NCBI RefSeq assembly: GCF_020400585.1 | Contig: NZ_JAINVF010000001.1 | Span: 496,001-560,000 of the forward strand | Direction of reading: 5' to 3' | Length of the DNA stretch: 64,000 nucleotides | Source: Streptomyces sp. NK08204 | Lineage (GTDB): Bacteria > Actinomycetota > Actinomycetes > Streptomycetales > Streptomycetaceae | Shown: positions 8,791-17,244 of the stretch, piece after piece | Layout: each line of letters opens with the position of its first letter | How positions within the stretch are numbered: position 1 is the first letter of the stretch | Position numbers and translations under genes: made by a program | Notes under the pieces: model-generated | Told to the model about the DNA's origin: nothing | The model's database searches: none | What the model saw: only the letters and a program-made list of their open reading frames with translations

Positions 8791-11337
8791 ATGGCACGCG
8801 GCAAGCTCCGGATCTACCTCGGCGCGGCACCCGGCGTCGGCAAGACCTACGCCATGCTCTCCGAGGCGCACCGCCGAGTGGAGCGGGGCACCGACTGTGT
8901 CGTCGCCTTCGTTGAGCACTACGCCCGGCCGCGCACCGAGGTGATGCTGCACGGTCTGGAGCAGGTGCCGCGCAAGGAGATCGAGTACCGGGGCAGCGTC
9001 TTCACCGAGATGGACGTGGCCGCCGTCCTCGCGCGCCGCCCCCAGGTCGCGCTTGTGGACGAGCTGCCGCACACCAACGTCCCAGGCTCGCGCAACGCCA
9101 AGCGCTGGCAGGACGTGGAGGAACTGCTCGCCGCCGGGATCGACGTCATTTCCACGGTCAACATCCAGCACCTGGAATCGCTCGGTGACGTCGTGGAGTC
9201 GATCACCGGGGTTCGACAGCAGGAGACCGTCCCGGACGAGATCGTCCGGCGAGCCGACCAGATCGAGCTGGTCGACATGTCCCCGCAGGCCCTGCGGCGC
9301 CGTATGGCGCACGGCAACATCTACAAGCCGGACAAGGTCGACGCGGCGCTCTCCAACTACTTCCGCCCCGGAAACCTGACCGCCTTGCGTGAGCTGGCGC
9401 TGCTCTGGGTGGCCGACCGGGTCGACGAATACCTGACCGAGTACCGCAGCGAGCACCGGGTCTCCAAGATCTGGGGCTCGCGCGAGCGGATCGTGGTCGG
9501 GCTCACCGGCGGCCCCGAGGGCCGTACGCTCATCCGGCGCGCCGCACGCCTGGCCGAGAAGGGCGCGGGCGGCGAGGTCCTGGCCGTCTACATATCCCGC
9601 AGCGACGGCCTGACCTCCGCCTCCCCGAAGGAACTCGCGGTCCAGCGCACCCTGGTGGAGGACCTGGGCGGCACCTTCCACCACGTGGTCGGTGACGACA
9701 TACCGGCCGCCCTGCTCGACTTCGCGCGGGGCGTGAACGCCACCCAGATCGTGCTCGGTGTCTCGCGCCGCAAGGGCTGGCAGTACGTCTTCGGTCCCGG
9801 CGTCGGCGCCACCGTCGCCCGGGACTCCGGCCCCGACCTCGACGTGCACCTCATCACCCACGACGAGGTCGGCAAGGGCCGAGCACTACCCGTCGCCGCC
9901 AGGGGCGCGCGGCTCGGCCGGGCCCGGCTCATCTGGGGCTGGCTGGCCGGAATCGCCGGACCGCTGCTGCTGACCTGGTTGCTGAGCAGCGTTGTGCCGG
10001 ACGTCGGGCTCGCCAACGACATGCTGTTGTTCCTGACGATGACGGTGGCGGCGGGGCTGCTCGGCGGGCTCTTCCCCGCGCTGGCCTCGGCGGTGGTCGG
10101 ATCCGCCCTGCTGAACTGGTACTTCACCCCGCCGGTCCATACCTGGACGATTGCCGATCCGAAGAACATCGTCGCCATCGCGGTCTTCTTCGGCGTCGCC
10201 GTCTCCGTCGCGTCCGTGGTGGACCTGGCCGCCCGCCGCACCCACCAGGCGGCCCGGCTCCGGGCCGAGTCGGAGATCCTCTCCTTCCTCGCCGGGAACG
10301 TCCTGCGCGGCGAGACCACCCTGGAAGCACTGCTGGACCGGGTCCGCGAGACCTTCGGGATGGAGTCGGCGGCCCTGCTGGAACGCGAGAACGACGTCGC
10401 TCCCTGGACCTGCGCCGGCAGCATCGGCCCCCGCCCCTGCACCACCCCCGACGCAGCCGACGTGGACGTCCCGGTCGGTGACCACCTGGCCCTGGCCCTC
10501 TCCGGCCGTGTCCTGCCCGCCGAGGACCGCCGGGTGCTGGCCGCTTTCGCGGCCCAGGCCGCCGTCGTGCTGGACCGCCAGCGCCTGCAGCAGAAGGCCG
10601 ACGAGGCGAAGGCCCTGGCCGAGGGCAACCGCATCCGCACCGCCCTGCTCGCGGCCGTCAGCCACGACCTGCGCACCCCGCTCGCCGGCATCAAGGCCGC
10701 CGTCACCTCCCTGCGCTCGGACGACGTCGAATGGTCCGAGGCCGACCAGGCGGAGCTCCTGGCAGCCATTGAGGAGGGCGCCGACCGTCTCGACCACCTC
10801 GTCGGCAACCTCCTCGACATGTCCCGCCTCCAGACCGGCACCGTCACACCGATCATCCGCGAGACCGACCTGGACGAGGTGATCCCCATGGCGCTCGGCG
10901 GCGTACCCGAGGACAACGTCGACCTCGACATCCCGGAAACGCTGCCCATGGTCGACGTGGACCGGGGCCTGCTGGAGCGCTCGGTCGCCAACGTCGTGGA
11001 GAACGCGGTCAAGTACAGCCCGCCGGGCGAACCGGTCCTCGTCTCCGCCAGTGCCATAGCTGACCGCGTGGAGGTCCGCGTCGTCGACCGCGGCCCCGGC
11101 GTCCCGGACGAGGCCAAGTCCCGCATCTTCGAACCGTTCCAGCGCTACGGCGACTCACCCCGCGGCGCCGGCGTCGGCCTCGGCCTCGCGGTCGCCCGCG
11201 GCTTCGCCGAGGCCATCGGCGGCACCCTCAACGCCGAGGACACCCCCGGCGGCGGCCTCACCATGGTCCTCACCCTGCCGACGGCACCCCAACGCCGCCC
11301 AGCGGAGTCCGAGCGCACATCCGCCGTCACGACATGA
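8791..11337 (+). CDS. kdpD: Sensor histidine kinase KdpD
   Basis: An 848-residue membrane kinase with all expected parts: KdpD domain with Walker A GAAPGVGKTY (11-20) and the VDELPHTNVPG segment, a universal-stress-protein-like domain (about 230-360), four close membrane helices (about 385-480), a GAF-like region, and a kinase core with phospho-acceptor His625 (AAVSHDLRTPLAG) and the ATP-binding boxes NVVENAVKYSPPG and GVGLGLAVARG. It senses K+ and ionic stress and phosphorylates KdpE. ATG 8791 follows the kdpE stop by 2 bp. Compare the truncated relic at 2503, which is a broken copy of its first 240 residues. Confidence 0.96.
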   Translation: MARGKLRIYLGAAPGVGKTYAMLSEAHRRVERGTDCVVAFVEHYARPRTEVMLHGLEQVPRKEIEYRGSVFTEMDVAAVLARRPQVALVDELPHTNVPGSRNAKRWQDVEELLAAGIDVISTVNIQHLESLGDVVESITGVRQQETVPDEIVRRADQIELVDMSPQALRRRMAHGNIYKPDKVDAALSNYFRPGNLTALRELALLWVADRVDEYLTEYRSEHRVSKIWGSRERIVVGLTGGPEGRTLIRRAARLAEKGAGGEVLAVYISRSDGLTSASPKELAVQRTLVEDLGGTFHHVVGDDIPAALLDFARGVNATQIVLGVSRRKGWQYVFGPGVGATVARDSGPDLDVHLITHDEVGKGRALPVAARGARLGRARLIWGWLAGIAGPLLLTWLLSSVVPDVGLANDMLLFLTMTVAAGLLGGLFPALASAVVGSALLNWYFTPPVHTWTIADPKNIVAIAVFFGVAVSVASVVDLAARRTHQAARLRAESEILSFLAGNVLRGETTLEALLDRVRETFGMESAALLERENDVAPWTCAGSIGPRPCTTPDAADVDVPVGDHLALALSGRVLPAEDRRVLAAFAAQAAVVLDRQRLQQKADEAKALAEGNRIRTALLAAVSHDLRTPLAGIKAAVTSLRSDDVEWSEADQAELLAAIEEGADRLDHLVGNLLDMSRLQTGTVTPIIRETDLDEVIPMALGGVPEDNVDLDIPETLPMVDVDRGLLERSVANVVENAVKYSPPGEPVLVSASAIADRVEVRVVDRGPGVPDEAKSRIFEPFQRYGDSPRGAGVGLGLAVARGFAEAIGGTLNAEDTPGGGLTMVLTLPTAPQRRPAESERTSAVTT

Positions 11338-11359
11338 GCAGCCGGGCCCGCACGAGCCT

Positions 11360-11740
11360 TCAGGCCCTGGGCGGAACCGTCTCGAACTCCCTCAGCATCC
11401 GCCGCGTGTCCAGCCTCAGCCCCAGGACGTGACGGCGGTGCACGGCCCTGAGCCCGGCCTCCAGCGGTGAGGGCGGCACCGCAAGGACCGGACAGGTGGC
11501 GTGGGCCAGCCAGTACCCGGCTCACCGAGGACCGCAGCACCCGGCGCAGCCACCCCCGCTGCCTCGCACCGACCACCACCAGGACGTCCTGGTCGCTCTG
11601 GGCACCATCGGCCTGCCCCGGCTGGCGCATCCGCCCCTCGCGCCGTGAACAGGACGTGTGGACGCCGTACGCGAGCAGGTGTACGGGCGAAGCCGTCCGG
11701 GAACAGGGATCTTCGACTGTGACTGCGGTCAGAAGCACAG
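11360..11740 (-). pseudogene. Universal stress protein relic
   Basis: On the minus strand a frame reads QDVLVVVGARQRGWLRRVL and then SSVSRVLA. After a shift near 11515 the neighbouring frame continues LAHATCPVLAVPP to a stop at 11360. This is the C-terminal signature of universal stress proteins (VVGARGRGGF, GSVSRxLAHHAxCPVLVV). The N-terminal two thirds are not recognisable. It is therefore a broken remnant, lying tail to tail with kdpD. Confidence 0.6.
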
Positions 11741-12050
11741 GTCCTCTCGGCGGTCTTGATGCCGCGGCTGCTCCCTCGCCTCACTCACCGAACGGATCCC
11801 GTCAGTCGGGTGTCGGCGACGGGCATTCGGGTGACTGCCCATCACGGCTGCGCGGGCTGCGTTCGTTCAGCGGCCAGGATGGTGGTACGCGCACCTCAAG
11901 GTGCGCTGCCGGCTGCGGTGAGCATGGGTCAGGGAGAGTGAGCCGCCGTTGCCGCGAGGTGGCTGCCCAGGCACGAAGTCGATCGATCCGCGCGGAAATC
12001 TGCCGGAGCTGCCGGGCGCGGACAGGGCGAGCGTGTAGGCGGTCGGAGGT
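11741..12050. other. No recognisable gene
   Basis: This stretch between the stress-protein relic and the Mrp-like cluster holds no frame that looks like a known protein. It must carry the promoter of the antiporter cluster, but no clear hexamers are seen. The GGAGG at 12045-12049 is the ribosome-binding site of the next gene. Confidence 0.4.
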
Positions 12051-12056
12051 GTGGCG

Positions 12057-12533
12057 GTGGTCCGGGCTGCTGAGCTTGTGTGGTGGTGGTGGGCGGCGGC
12101 CGTCGGCGTCTGGCTGCTGACGCTGTCGTCCGTCACCTTGCCCGATCTGATGGTTGCGGCGGCGTGCGGGCTGCCGTCCGCCGTCGCCGCGCGCGCCGGG
12201 CGCCTGGCCGTCGGAGGCTGCTGGCGGCCCCGGGCCGGCTGGATCCGGTGGGCCGTCGTGCTGCCACCGTCAGTGGTCGCCGACACCGGGCGGGTCCTGT
12301 GGACCGCCGTCCGCCATGCCCGCAGTGAGCGTCCGCCGGGGAAGTTGCGCGAGATCGCGTTGCCGCATGACACGCCGGAAGCGGTGGCAGCCGCCCGTCG
12401 AGCGCTGGCCACCGTGGGCCTGTCCGCGACGCCGGGCACATACGTCCTCGCAGGAGACCCCGAGCGGCACTGCCTGGTGGTGCACTCCCTGTCCGACACC
12501 ACCTCTCTGGTGGAGAAGGCGGTCACCCGGTGA
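12057..12533 (+). CDS. mnhE: Mrp-type cation/H+ antiporter subunit E
   Basis: A 158-residue protein with two N-terminal membrane helices (VWWWWAAAVGVWLLTL and the following PDLMVAAACG segment) and a soluble C-terminal half ending in DPERHCLVVHSLSD, the layout of MnhE/MrpE/MbhA subunits. GTG 12057 is preferred because GGAGG lies seven bases upstream; GTG 12051 is only one base from it. First gene of a seven-gene cluster with 4-bp overlaps. MrpE supports assembly of the membrane antiporter complex. Confidence 0.85.
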   Translation: MVRAAELVWWWWAAAVGVWLLTLSSVTLPDLMVAAACGLPSAVAARAGRLAVGGCWRPRAGWIRWAVVLPPSVVADTGRVLWTAVRHARSERPPGKLREIALPHDTPEAVAAARRALATVGLSATPGTYVLAGDPERHCLVVHSLSDTTSLVEKAVTR

Positions 12534-12793
12534 ACGCGTGGCTGATCGGTGCGCTGGCCCTGCTGGCCGGGGGCCTGCCGCCCGCCGCGCTGCTGTCGGT
12601 CCGTGGCGAGGCGGTGGAGCGACTGATCGGGGTGGAGATCGGCAGCACGGTGGCCGTCCTCTTCCTCCTGCTGCTGATCCAGGGGCTGCAACAGCCGTCC
12701 TATCTCATCGTCCCGCTGGTGATGGTGCTGTTGTCGTTCGCCGGGACGCTGGTCTTCACCCGGCTGCTCGCAGACCCTGCGGAGGAGTCATGA
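12530..12793 (+). CDS. mnhF: Mrp-type antiporter subunit F
   Basis: An 87-residue protein with three hydrophobic helices. The middle segment RLIGVEIGSTVAVLFLLLL is typical of MnhF/MrpF/MbhB. GTG start overlaps the subunit E stop by 4 bp, and its own stop overlaps the next ATG, so translation is coupled. Confidence 0.87.
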   Translation: MNAWLIGALALLAGGLPPAALLSVRGEAVERLIGVEIGSTVAVLFLLLLIQGLQQPSYLIVPLVMVLLSFAGTLVFTRLLADPAEES

Positions 12794-13101
12794 GCGGGCC
12801 CGGCCATGTCGCCGCGCTGGTCTGCGAGGCCGGCGGCACGGTGGTCGTCGTGGCCTCGGCACTCGCCGCACTCGGCATGCGGCACTCCTTCACCCGTCTG
12901 CACTTCCTCACCCCCGCCACCTCGCTCGGTGCTCCCCTGATCGGAGCGGGGCTGGTGCTGGAGAACGGCTGGGGGCTCACCGCCGGCCTCGACATCCTGA
13001 TCGTCGCCCTGCTCGCCCTGAGCGCCCCGGTGCTGGAGGCCGCGACCGCCCGGGTCATGGCCCAGCGCGCCGGTCTCATCGGCGAGGACTCGTCGTGGTG
13101 A
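12790..13101 (+). CDS. mnhG: Mrp-type antiporter subunit G
   Basis: A 103-residue subunit with three helices. The segment MRHSFTRLHFLTPATSLGAP is the hallmark of MnhG/MrpG/MbhC (family motif DxxxRLHaxTKAtTLG). ATG at 12790 with GGAGGAG upstream. It overlaps both neighbours. Confidence 0.9.
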   Translation: MSGPGHVAALVCEAGGTVVVVASALAALGMRHSFTRLHFLTPATSLGAPLIGAGLVLENGWGLTAGLDILIVALLALSAPVLEAATARVMAQRAGLIGEDSSW

Positions 13102-13370
13102 CGCCGATCATCGCGGTAGCGCTGACCCTGGTCGGCGCGCTGGGGGCGGCGGTGGTCGCCTCGCACTCACCGGAGCGGCAGGCCGTCAGCCTGTCGATGT
13201 TCGGGCTGGCCCTCACGGTCCTTTTCGTGACAGTCCAGGCGCCGGACGTCGCGCTGTCCCAACTGGGCGTCGGTGCGGCGCTGGTCCCGCTGATGGTCAT
13301 GCTCGCCGTTCGCCGGATCCGCCGTGACCAGCACGCCTCCGGGCGGGGAGCCGGAAAGGACGAGGAGTGA
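13095..13370 (+). CDS. MbhD-like subunit (separate equivalent of part of the MrpA C-terminus)
   Basis: A 91-residue, three-helix protein containing VQAPDVALSQLGVGAALVPL, the conserved core of the MbhD/DUF4040 domain that elsewhere forms part of the C-terminal region of MrpA. Here it is a free-standing subunit, as in membrane-bound hydrogenase (Mbh) clusters. GTG 13095 follows GAGGA by six bases; GTG 13098 is possible. It overlaps subunit G by 7 bp. Confidence 0.85.
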   Translation: MVTPIIAVALTLVGALGAAVVASHSPERQAVSLSMFGLALTVLFVTVQAPDVALSQLGVGAALVPLMVMLAVRRIRRDQHASGRGAGKDEE

Positions 13371-14140
13371 ACGAACGCGGCCGCGTCACCGTCTACCTGC
13401 TGGCCGCCTCGGCGCTGGCGGCGCTGCTGGTCCTGGCCTTCCTGCGGATGCCGGCGTTCGGCTCGGCCGTCCACCTGTACCGGGACCTGGCAGTGCCGGC
13501 GGCGGTGCGGCACACCACCGCGAACGTGGTCTCAGCGGTCAACTTCGACCAGCGGGCCCTGGACACGCTGGGCGAGGAGACGATCCTGCTCGGTTCGGTG
13601 GTCGGCGTCGCCGCACTGTTGCGACCCACGGAGCATGAGAGGAAGCGGCGTCCGCCGCACGGCGGGCGGACGCTCGAGGCGACCGGGCTGGTGGGATACC
13701 TGCTGCTGCCCGTCACCCTGATCGTCGGGATCGACGTCGTGGCGCACGGCCATCTGACTCCGGGCGGCGGCTTCCAGGGCGGTGTCGTCCTGGCGACCGG
13801 CGTCCACCTGCTGTACCTCGCCGGCAGTTACGGGGCACTGGAGCGACTGCGGCCGGTCGGGGTGTTCGACGTCGGTGAGGCGCTCGGCGCCGGGATGTTC
13901 ACCGTCATGGGTCTGATCGGCATCCTGGCCGGCACTGCGTTCCTGGAGAACGTGCTGCCCCTGGGCTCCTTCGGCAGCCTGTTCTCCGCCGGGACGGTCC
14001 CGGTGCTGAACGCTCTCGTCGGGGTGGAGGTGGCCTGCGGTGGTGTCGTCGTGCTCACCCACTTCTTCACCGCGGACCTCACCATCTCGGCCGGCGGGCA
14101 GAACGGCCGGCACGGCGTCGAGGAGGAGGGCGGCCGATGA
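13367..14140 (+). CDS. mnhB: Fused MbhE-like and MnhB antiporter subunit
   Basis: A 257-residue protein in two parts. Residues about 1-90 contain [20 protein letters not shown] and [17 protein letters not shown], which match the MbhE-type domain (last part of MrpA). Residues about 105-245 form the MnhB domain, with [16 protein letters not shown] and [15 protein letters not shown]. In most Mrp and Mbh systems these are on different polypeptides, so the gene is a fusion. It lies between the MbhD-like subunit and MnhC, exactly where separate mbhE and mbhF would be. The GTG start overlaps the previous stop. Confidence 0.85.
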   Translation: MNERGRVTVYLLAASALAALLVLAFLRMPAFGSAVHLYRDLAVPAAVRHTTANVVSAVNFDQRALDTLGEETILLGSVVGVAALLRPTEHERKRRPPHGGRTLEATGLVGYLLLPVTLIVGIDVVAHGHLTPGGGFQGGVVLATGVHLLYLAGSYGALERLRPVGVFDVGEALGAGMFTVMGLIGILAGTAFLENVLPLGSFGSLFSAGTVPVLNALVGVEVACGGVVVLTHFFTADLTISAGGQNGRHGVEEEGGR

Positions 14141-14484
14141 GTATCTACCCCTACTGCGTGGCGGCGTGGCTGCTGCTGACCGGGGCGTACGGCATCTGTC
14201 GCAGCCACAACATGGTGCACGCGATCGTGTGCCTGTCCGTATGCCAGTCGGGCACGTACGTCCTGCTGCTCGCCGTCGGCTATCAGCGGGGCGCGACCGC
14301 GCCGGTCTTCGGTTCCACGACCAAGCCCAACCGGAACGTCGTCGATCCCGTGGTGCAGGCGATGACCCTCACCGACATCGTCGTCGCGGCCACCGTCACC
14401 GCCCTGCTCCTCGCGCTGGCCATCCAGATCAACAAGCGGCACCGCACCGTCGACCCCAACGAACTCCGGGCACTGAGGGGCTGA
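14137..14484 (+). CDS. mnhC: Mrp-type antiporter subunit C (NuoK-like)
   Basis: A 115-residue, three-helix protein with [20 protein letters not shown] and [20 protein letters not shown], the standard MnhC/NuoK signature including the TDIVI-type segment. GGAGGG lies six bases before the ATG, and the start overlaps the preceding stop by 4 bp. Confidence 0.92.
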   Translation: MSIYPYCVAAWLLLTGAYGICRSHNMVHAIVCLSVCQSGTYVLLLAVGYQRGATAPVFGSTTKPNRNVVDPVVQAMTLTDIVVAATVTALLLALAIQINKRHRTVDPNELRALRG

Positions 14485-14486
14485 AC

Positions 14487-16334
14487 GTGGCACCGTCCGC
14501 CGCACAACTGCTGCCGTTCGTCATCGCCCTGCCCATCGTCGTCGCCTGCCTGCTGATCGCCCTCGGCGGCCGGCTGCCACACAGGGTGCTCGACGTGCTG
14601 GCCGGCGGCTGCGCCGTCGCCGTGACCGGCTGCGCGACTGCGGTGCTGGTCCAGGCCGCCCGCGAACGCACGGTGAGCTGGACCGGCGCGTGGCGGCCCA
14701 CGCACGGCGTCGGGGTGGGCATCCCCCTCGTCGCGGACACCATGAGCGGCGGCCTCGCCGTGCTCATCGGCGGTCTGGTCAGCTCCGCGCTGCTGTTCAG
14801 CTGGCACTACTACGCCCCGGAGCACGGCCACTTCCACGCGCTGATGCTGCTCTTCCTCGCCGGTATGGAGGGGTTCTGCCTCTCCGGCGACGTCTTCGAC
14901 ATGTTCGTCTTCTTCGAGTTGATGGGCGCGGTCGCCTACGCGCTCACCGGAATCAAGATCGAGGACGCCACGGCGGTCCAGGGCGGACTCAACTTCGCGA
15001 TGGTCAACTCCCTCGGCGCGTACCTCTCCCTGGCAGGGATTGGCATGCTGTACTCCCGCTACGGGCAGTTGGGCCTTCCCCAGCTCGGTCACCGGCCGGC
15101 CGAACGGCCGGACGCCCTCGTCGTGGCGGGCTTCGTCCTGATCGTCACGGGCTTCCTGGTCAAGGCCGCCCTCGTGCCCTTCCACTTCTGGCTCGCCGAC
15201 GCGCACGCGGTCGCCCCCGCCCCGGTGTGCGTGCTGTTCTCCGGCGTCATGGTGGAGCTGGGCCTGTACGGCACCGCCCGGGTGTACTGGGTGGTCTTCG
15301 GCTCCACCCTCCCCCACGACGACATCCGCCGGGCCTTCCTGGTCCTCGGCGCGCTGACGGCGGTGGTGGGCGCCGTGATGTGCTTCCTCCAGCGCCACCT
15401 CAAGCGGCTGCTGGCCTACTCGACGATCGCGCACGTCGGACTGTTCACCCTCGGCTTCGCCTGCCTGGACCCGGACGGCACGGCCGGCGCCGCACTGTAC
15501 GCGGTGGGCCACGCGGGAGTGAAGGCGGCGCTGTTCCTGCTCGTGGGCGTCCTGCTGGCCAGGCACGGCAACGTCGACGAACACGCCCTGCACGGCCGCG
15601 GCAGGAACGCCGGCCCGGCCGCGTGGCTCTACTTCGCCGCGGCCCTTGGCCTGGCGGGACTGCCCCCCTTCGCGACCGGGCTGGGCAAGGCGGTGACAGA
15701 AGACGCCCTCACGGTCGCCGGCTACCCCTGGATGCCGGCACTGTTCGTCCTCGTCTCCGGCGTGACGGGGGCGGCGGTGCTGCGCGCGGGCATGCACGTG
15801 TACCTCGGCTGGGGGCGGGCCGAAGAACACGCTGGTGGGCAGGAGCACCCCGGTGAACGCACCACGGGCTCGGAAGAGGAACGGGAAACGGAACCACTGC
15901 GTACCATCCCCCGCACGATGCTCACCGCCGTCGTGATTCTCATCGTCGCCCCACTCGCGATCGGCCTCCTGCCCTACAGCGGTACCGCCTTCGGGCATGC
16001 GGCGCTCGCCTTCACCGACCGCACCGCCTACATCGCCCGGTCGCTCTCCGGCTCCGCACCGCCCCCCGCACCGTATGTCCTGCACACGGACTGGACCGCC
16101 TCCGGTGTCGCCCTCGACGTCCTGTCGGTCGCCGTCGCTGTGGCCCTCGCCTGCCTGACGGTCTGGCCGCCGCGCTCGCTCGCCGCCGTCCACGCCCTGC
16201 TGCGTCCGGGCGCGGCAGCGCTGGCGGGGCTGCGCCGCCTGCACTCCGGCCATGTGGGCGACTACGTCGCCTGGCTGGCCGTGGGCATCGTCGTGCTCGC
16301 CGCACTGGTGGGCCTGCCGCTGACCTCGTCATGA
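14487..16334 (+). CDS. mnhD: Mrp-type antiporter subunit D (NuoL/M/N-like proton-translocating subunit)
   Basis: A 615-residue membrane protein of about 14 or more helices with the NuoM/NuoN core: [41 protein letters not shown] (conserved Lys and the PFHFWL motif) and [17 protein letters not shown]. It is the only large antiporter-type subunit in the cluster, since no full-length MrpA is present. It should couple H+ and Na+ movement. A hydrophilic loop around 450-475 ([20 protein letters not shown]) is unusual. GTG 14487 follows GAGGGG. Confidence 0.92.
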   Translation: MAPSAAQLLPFVIALPIVVACLLIALGGRLPHRVLDVLAGGCAVAVTGCATAVLVQAARERTVSWTGAWRPTHGVGVGIPLVADTMSGGLAVLIGGLVSSALLFSWHYYAPEHGHFHALMLLFLAGMEGFCLSGDVFDMFVFFELMGAVAYALTGIKIEDATAVQGGLNFAMVNSLGAYLSLAGIGMLYSRYGQLGLPQLGHRPAERPDALVVAGFVLIVTGFLVKAALVPFHFWLADAHAVAPAPVCVLFSGVMVELGLYGTARVYWVVFGSTLPHDDIRRAFLVLGALTAVVGAVMCFLQRHLKRLLAYSTIAHVGLFTLGFACLDPDGTAGAALYAVGHAGVKAALFLLVGVLLARHGNVDEHALHGRGRNAGPAAWLYFAAALGLAGLPPFATGLGKAVTEDALTVAGYPWMPALFVLVSGVTGAAVLRAGMHVYLGWGRAEEHAGGQEHPGERTTGSEEERETEPLRTIPRTMLTAVVILIVAPLAIGLLPYSGTAFGHAALAFTDRTAYIARSLSGSAPPPAPYVLHTDWTASGVALDVLSVAVAVALACLTVWPPRSLAAVHALLRPGAAALAGLRRLHSGHVGDYVAWLAVGIVVLAALVGLPLTSS

Positions 16335-16509
16335 AATGGGGTGGAGCAGGCTGGGGCGGGCGCAGACAGCGGACGCACGCCTTCCCGCGGCGCGTCATGC
16401 TTGCCCCTGGCGTGACAGGCCGCGGCGTCGAGCGATCTGGCTACGGCTCTGCGGGGGCGTCCCGGCCATGAAGTCGTCCCGGATCCGGCGCCGGTCCGCT
16501 GCCTTGTGT

Positions 16510-16880
16510 CCTCGGTTCACCCGGCAACTGCGGCGGCACTGCGCGGCCCAGGGGTGGCGACCGCCGAAGTGGTCGCGCGCACCCTCGACGCCACCGGGGA
16601 CACTTGGCCGTCGCCGACCTCCAGGAGACGGACCCGGCCGGACGCCGGCGGGACGCCGCGGGCTACGGCGCCGTCCTGGAACAGGTCGATACGGGACCGG
16701 GCGAACTCATCACCCTCCTCGACGCGCCCAATAACCGCCTCGTCGTCACCGGTGACCACCGGAACGACCCCACCCTCGGTTCCGGCCACCGCACGCGCGC
16801 ATTCGTGCCCGTGCTGATGCACCGGCCGGAGTCCGCTGGTTCCAAGGCCCTGCCCGAAGCGGCCGGCCTGGCCGGTGGGA
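16510..16880 (+). pseudogene. Phosphopentomutase/alkaline-phosphatase-superfamily relic
   Basis: One frame reads TAEVVARTLDATGDT. After a shift near 16600 the next frame continues LAVADLQETDPAGRRRD, then VLEQVDTGPGELITLLDAP, then LVVTGDHRNDPTLGSGH and FVPVLMHRP. This is the C-terminal end of a DeoB-like enzyme. The family sequence is TGDHGNDPT...HHTREhVPVL; here HG has become HR and the second metal-ligand region HHTRE is HRTRA. The 5' part and metal-binding N-terminus are missing. A broken gene. Confidence 0.6.
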
Positions 16881-17244
16881 GCGCCAGGCCGTCGCGTTGT
16901 CGGGGCGGGACCCGGCCGGGTTGGCGTACGTGTCCGTGCTGTGGCCGACGGGACGTGCGGTCGGGCCGGAAGGCCCCCGGGGAAGGACCGGACCGACCGC
17001 GCGTCCGGCGTCCACCGCAGCGGCGCGGCCTGCCGTCTCACAAGCGCGGCCAGGGGACCGGGTACCGGCGGACATGCGCGCGTCGAGGCGCCGGACCGCC
17101 GGGTCGGAGGCGTGGCGCACGGAGACGCTTCGGGGGATACGGAGGTGACGAACTCGTCACGCCCGTGGCGGCACACTGCGTCGGGGTGTCCCTGATGCAC
17201 CGGACTCCTGTCGCGGCCGACCTGCTGGGGAGGGATTCCGTCCG
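16881..17244. other. No recognisable gene upstream of the candidate effector
   Basis: No convincing coding frame is seen. The region should contain the promoter of the 1535-codon gene; a GGGAGGG ribosome-binding site lies at 17228-17234. A plus frame reading WERQAVALSGRDPAGLAYVS may be another remnant but matches nothing I know. Confidence 0.35.
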
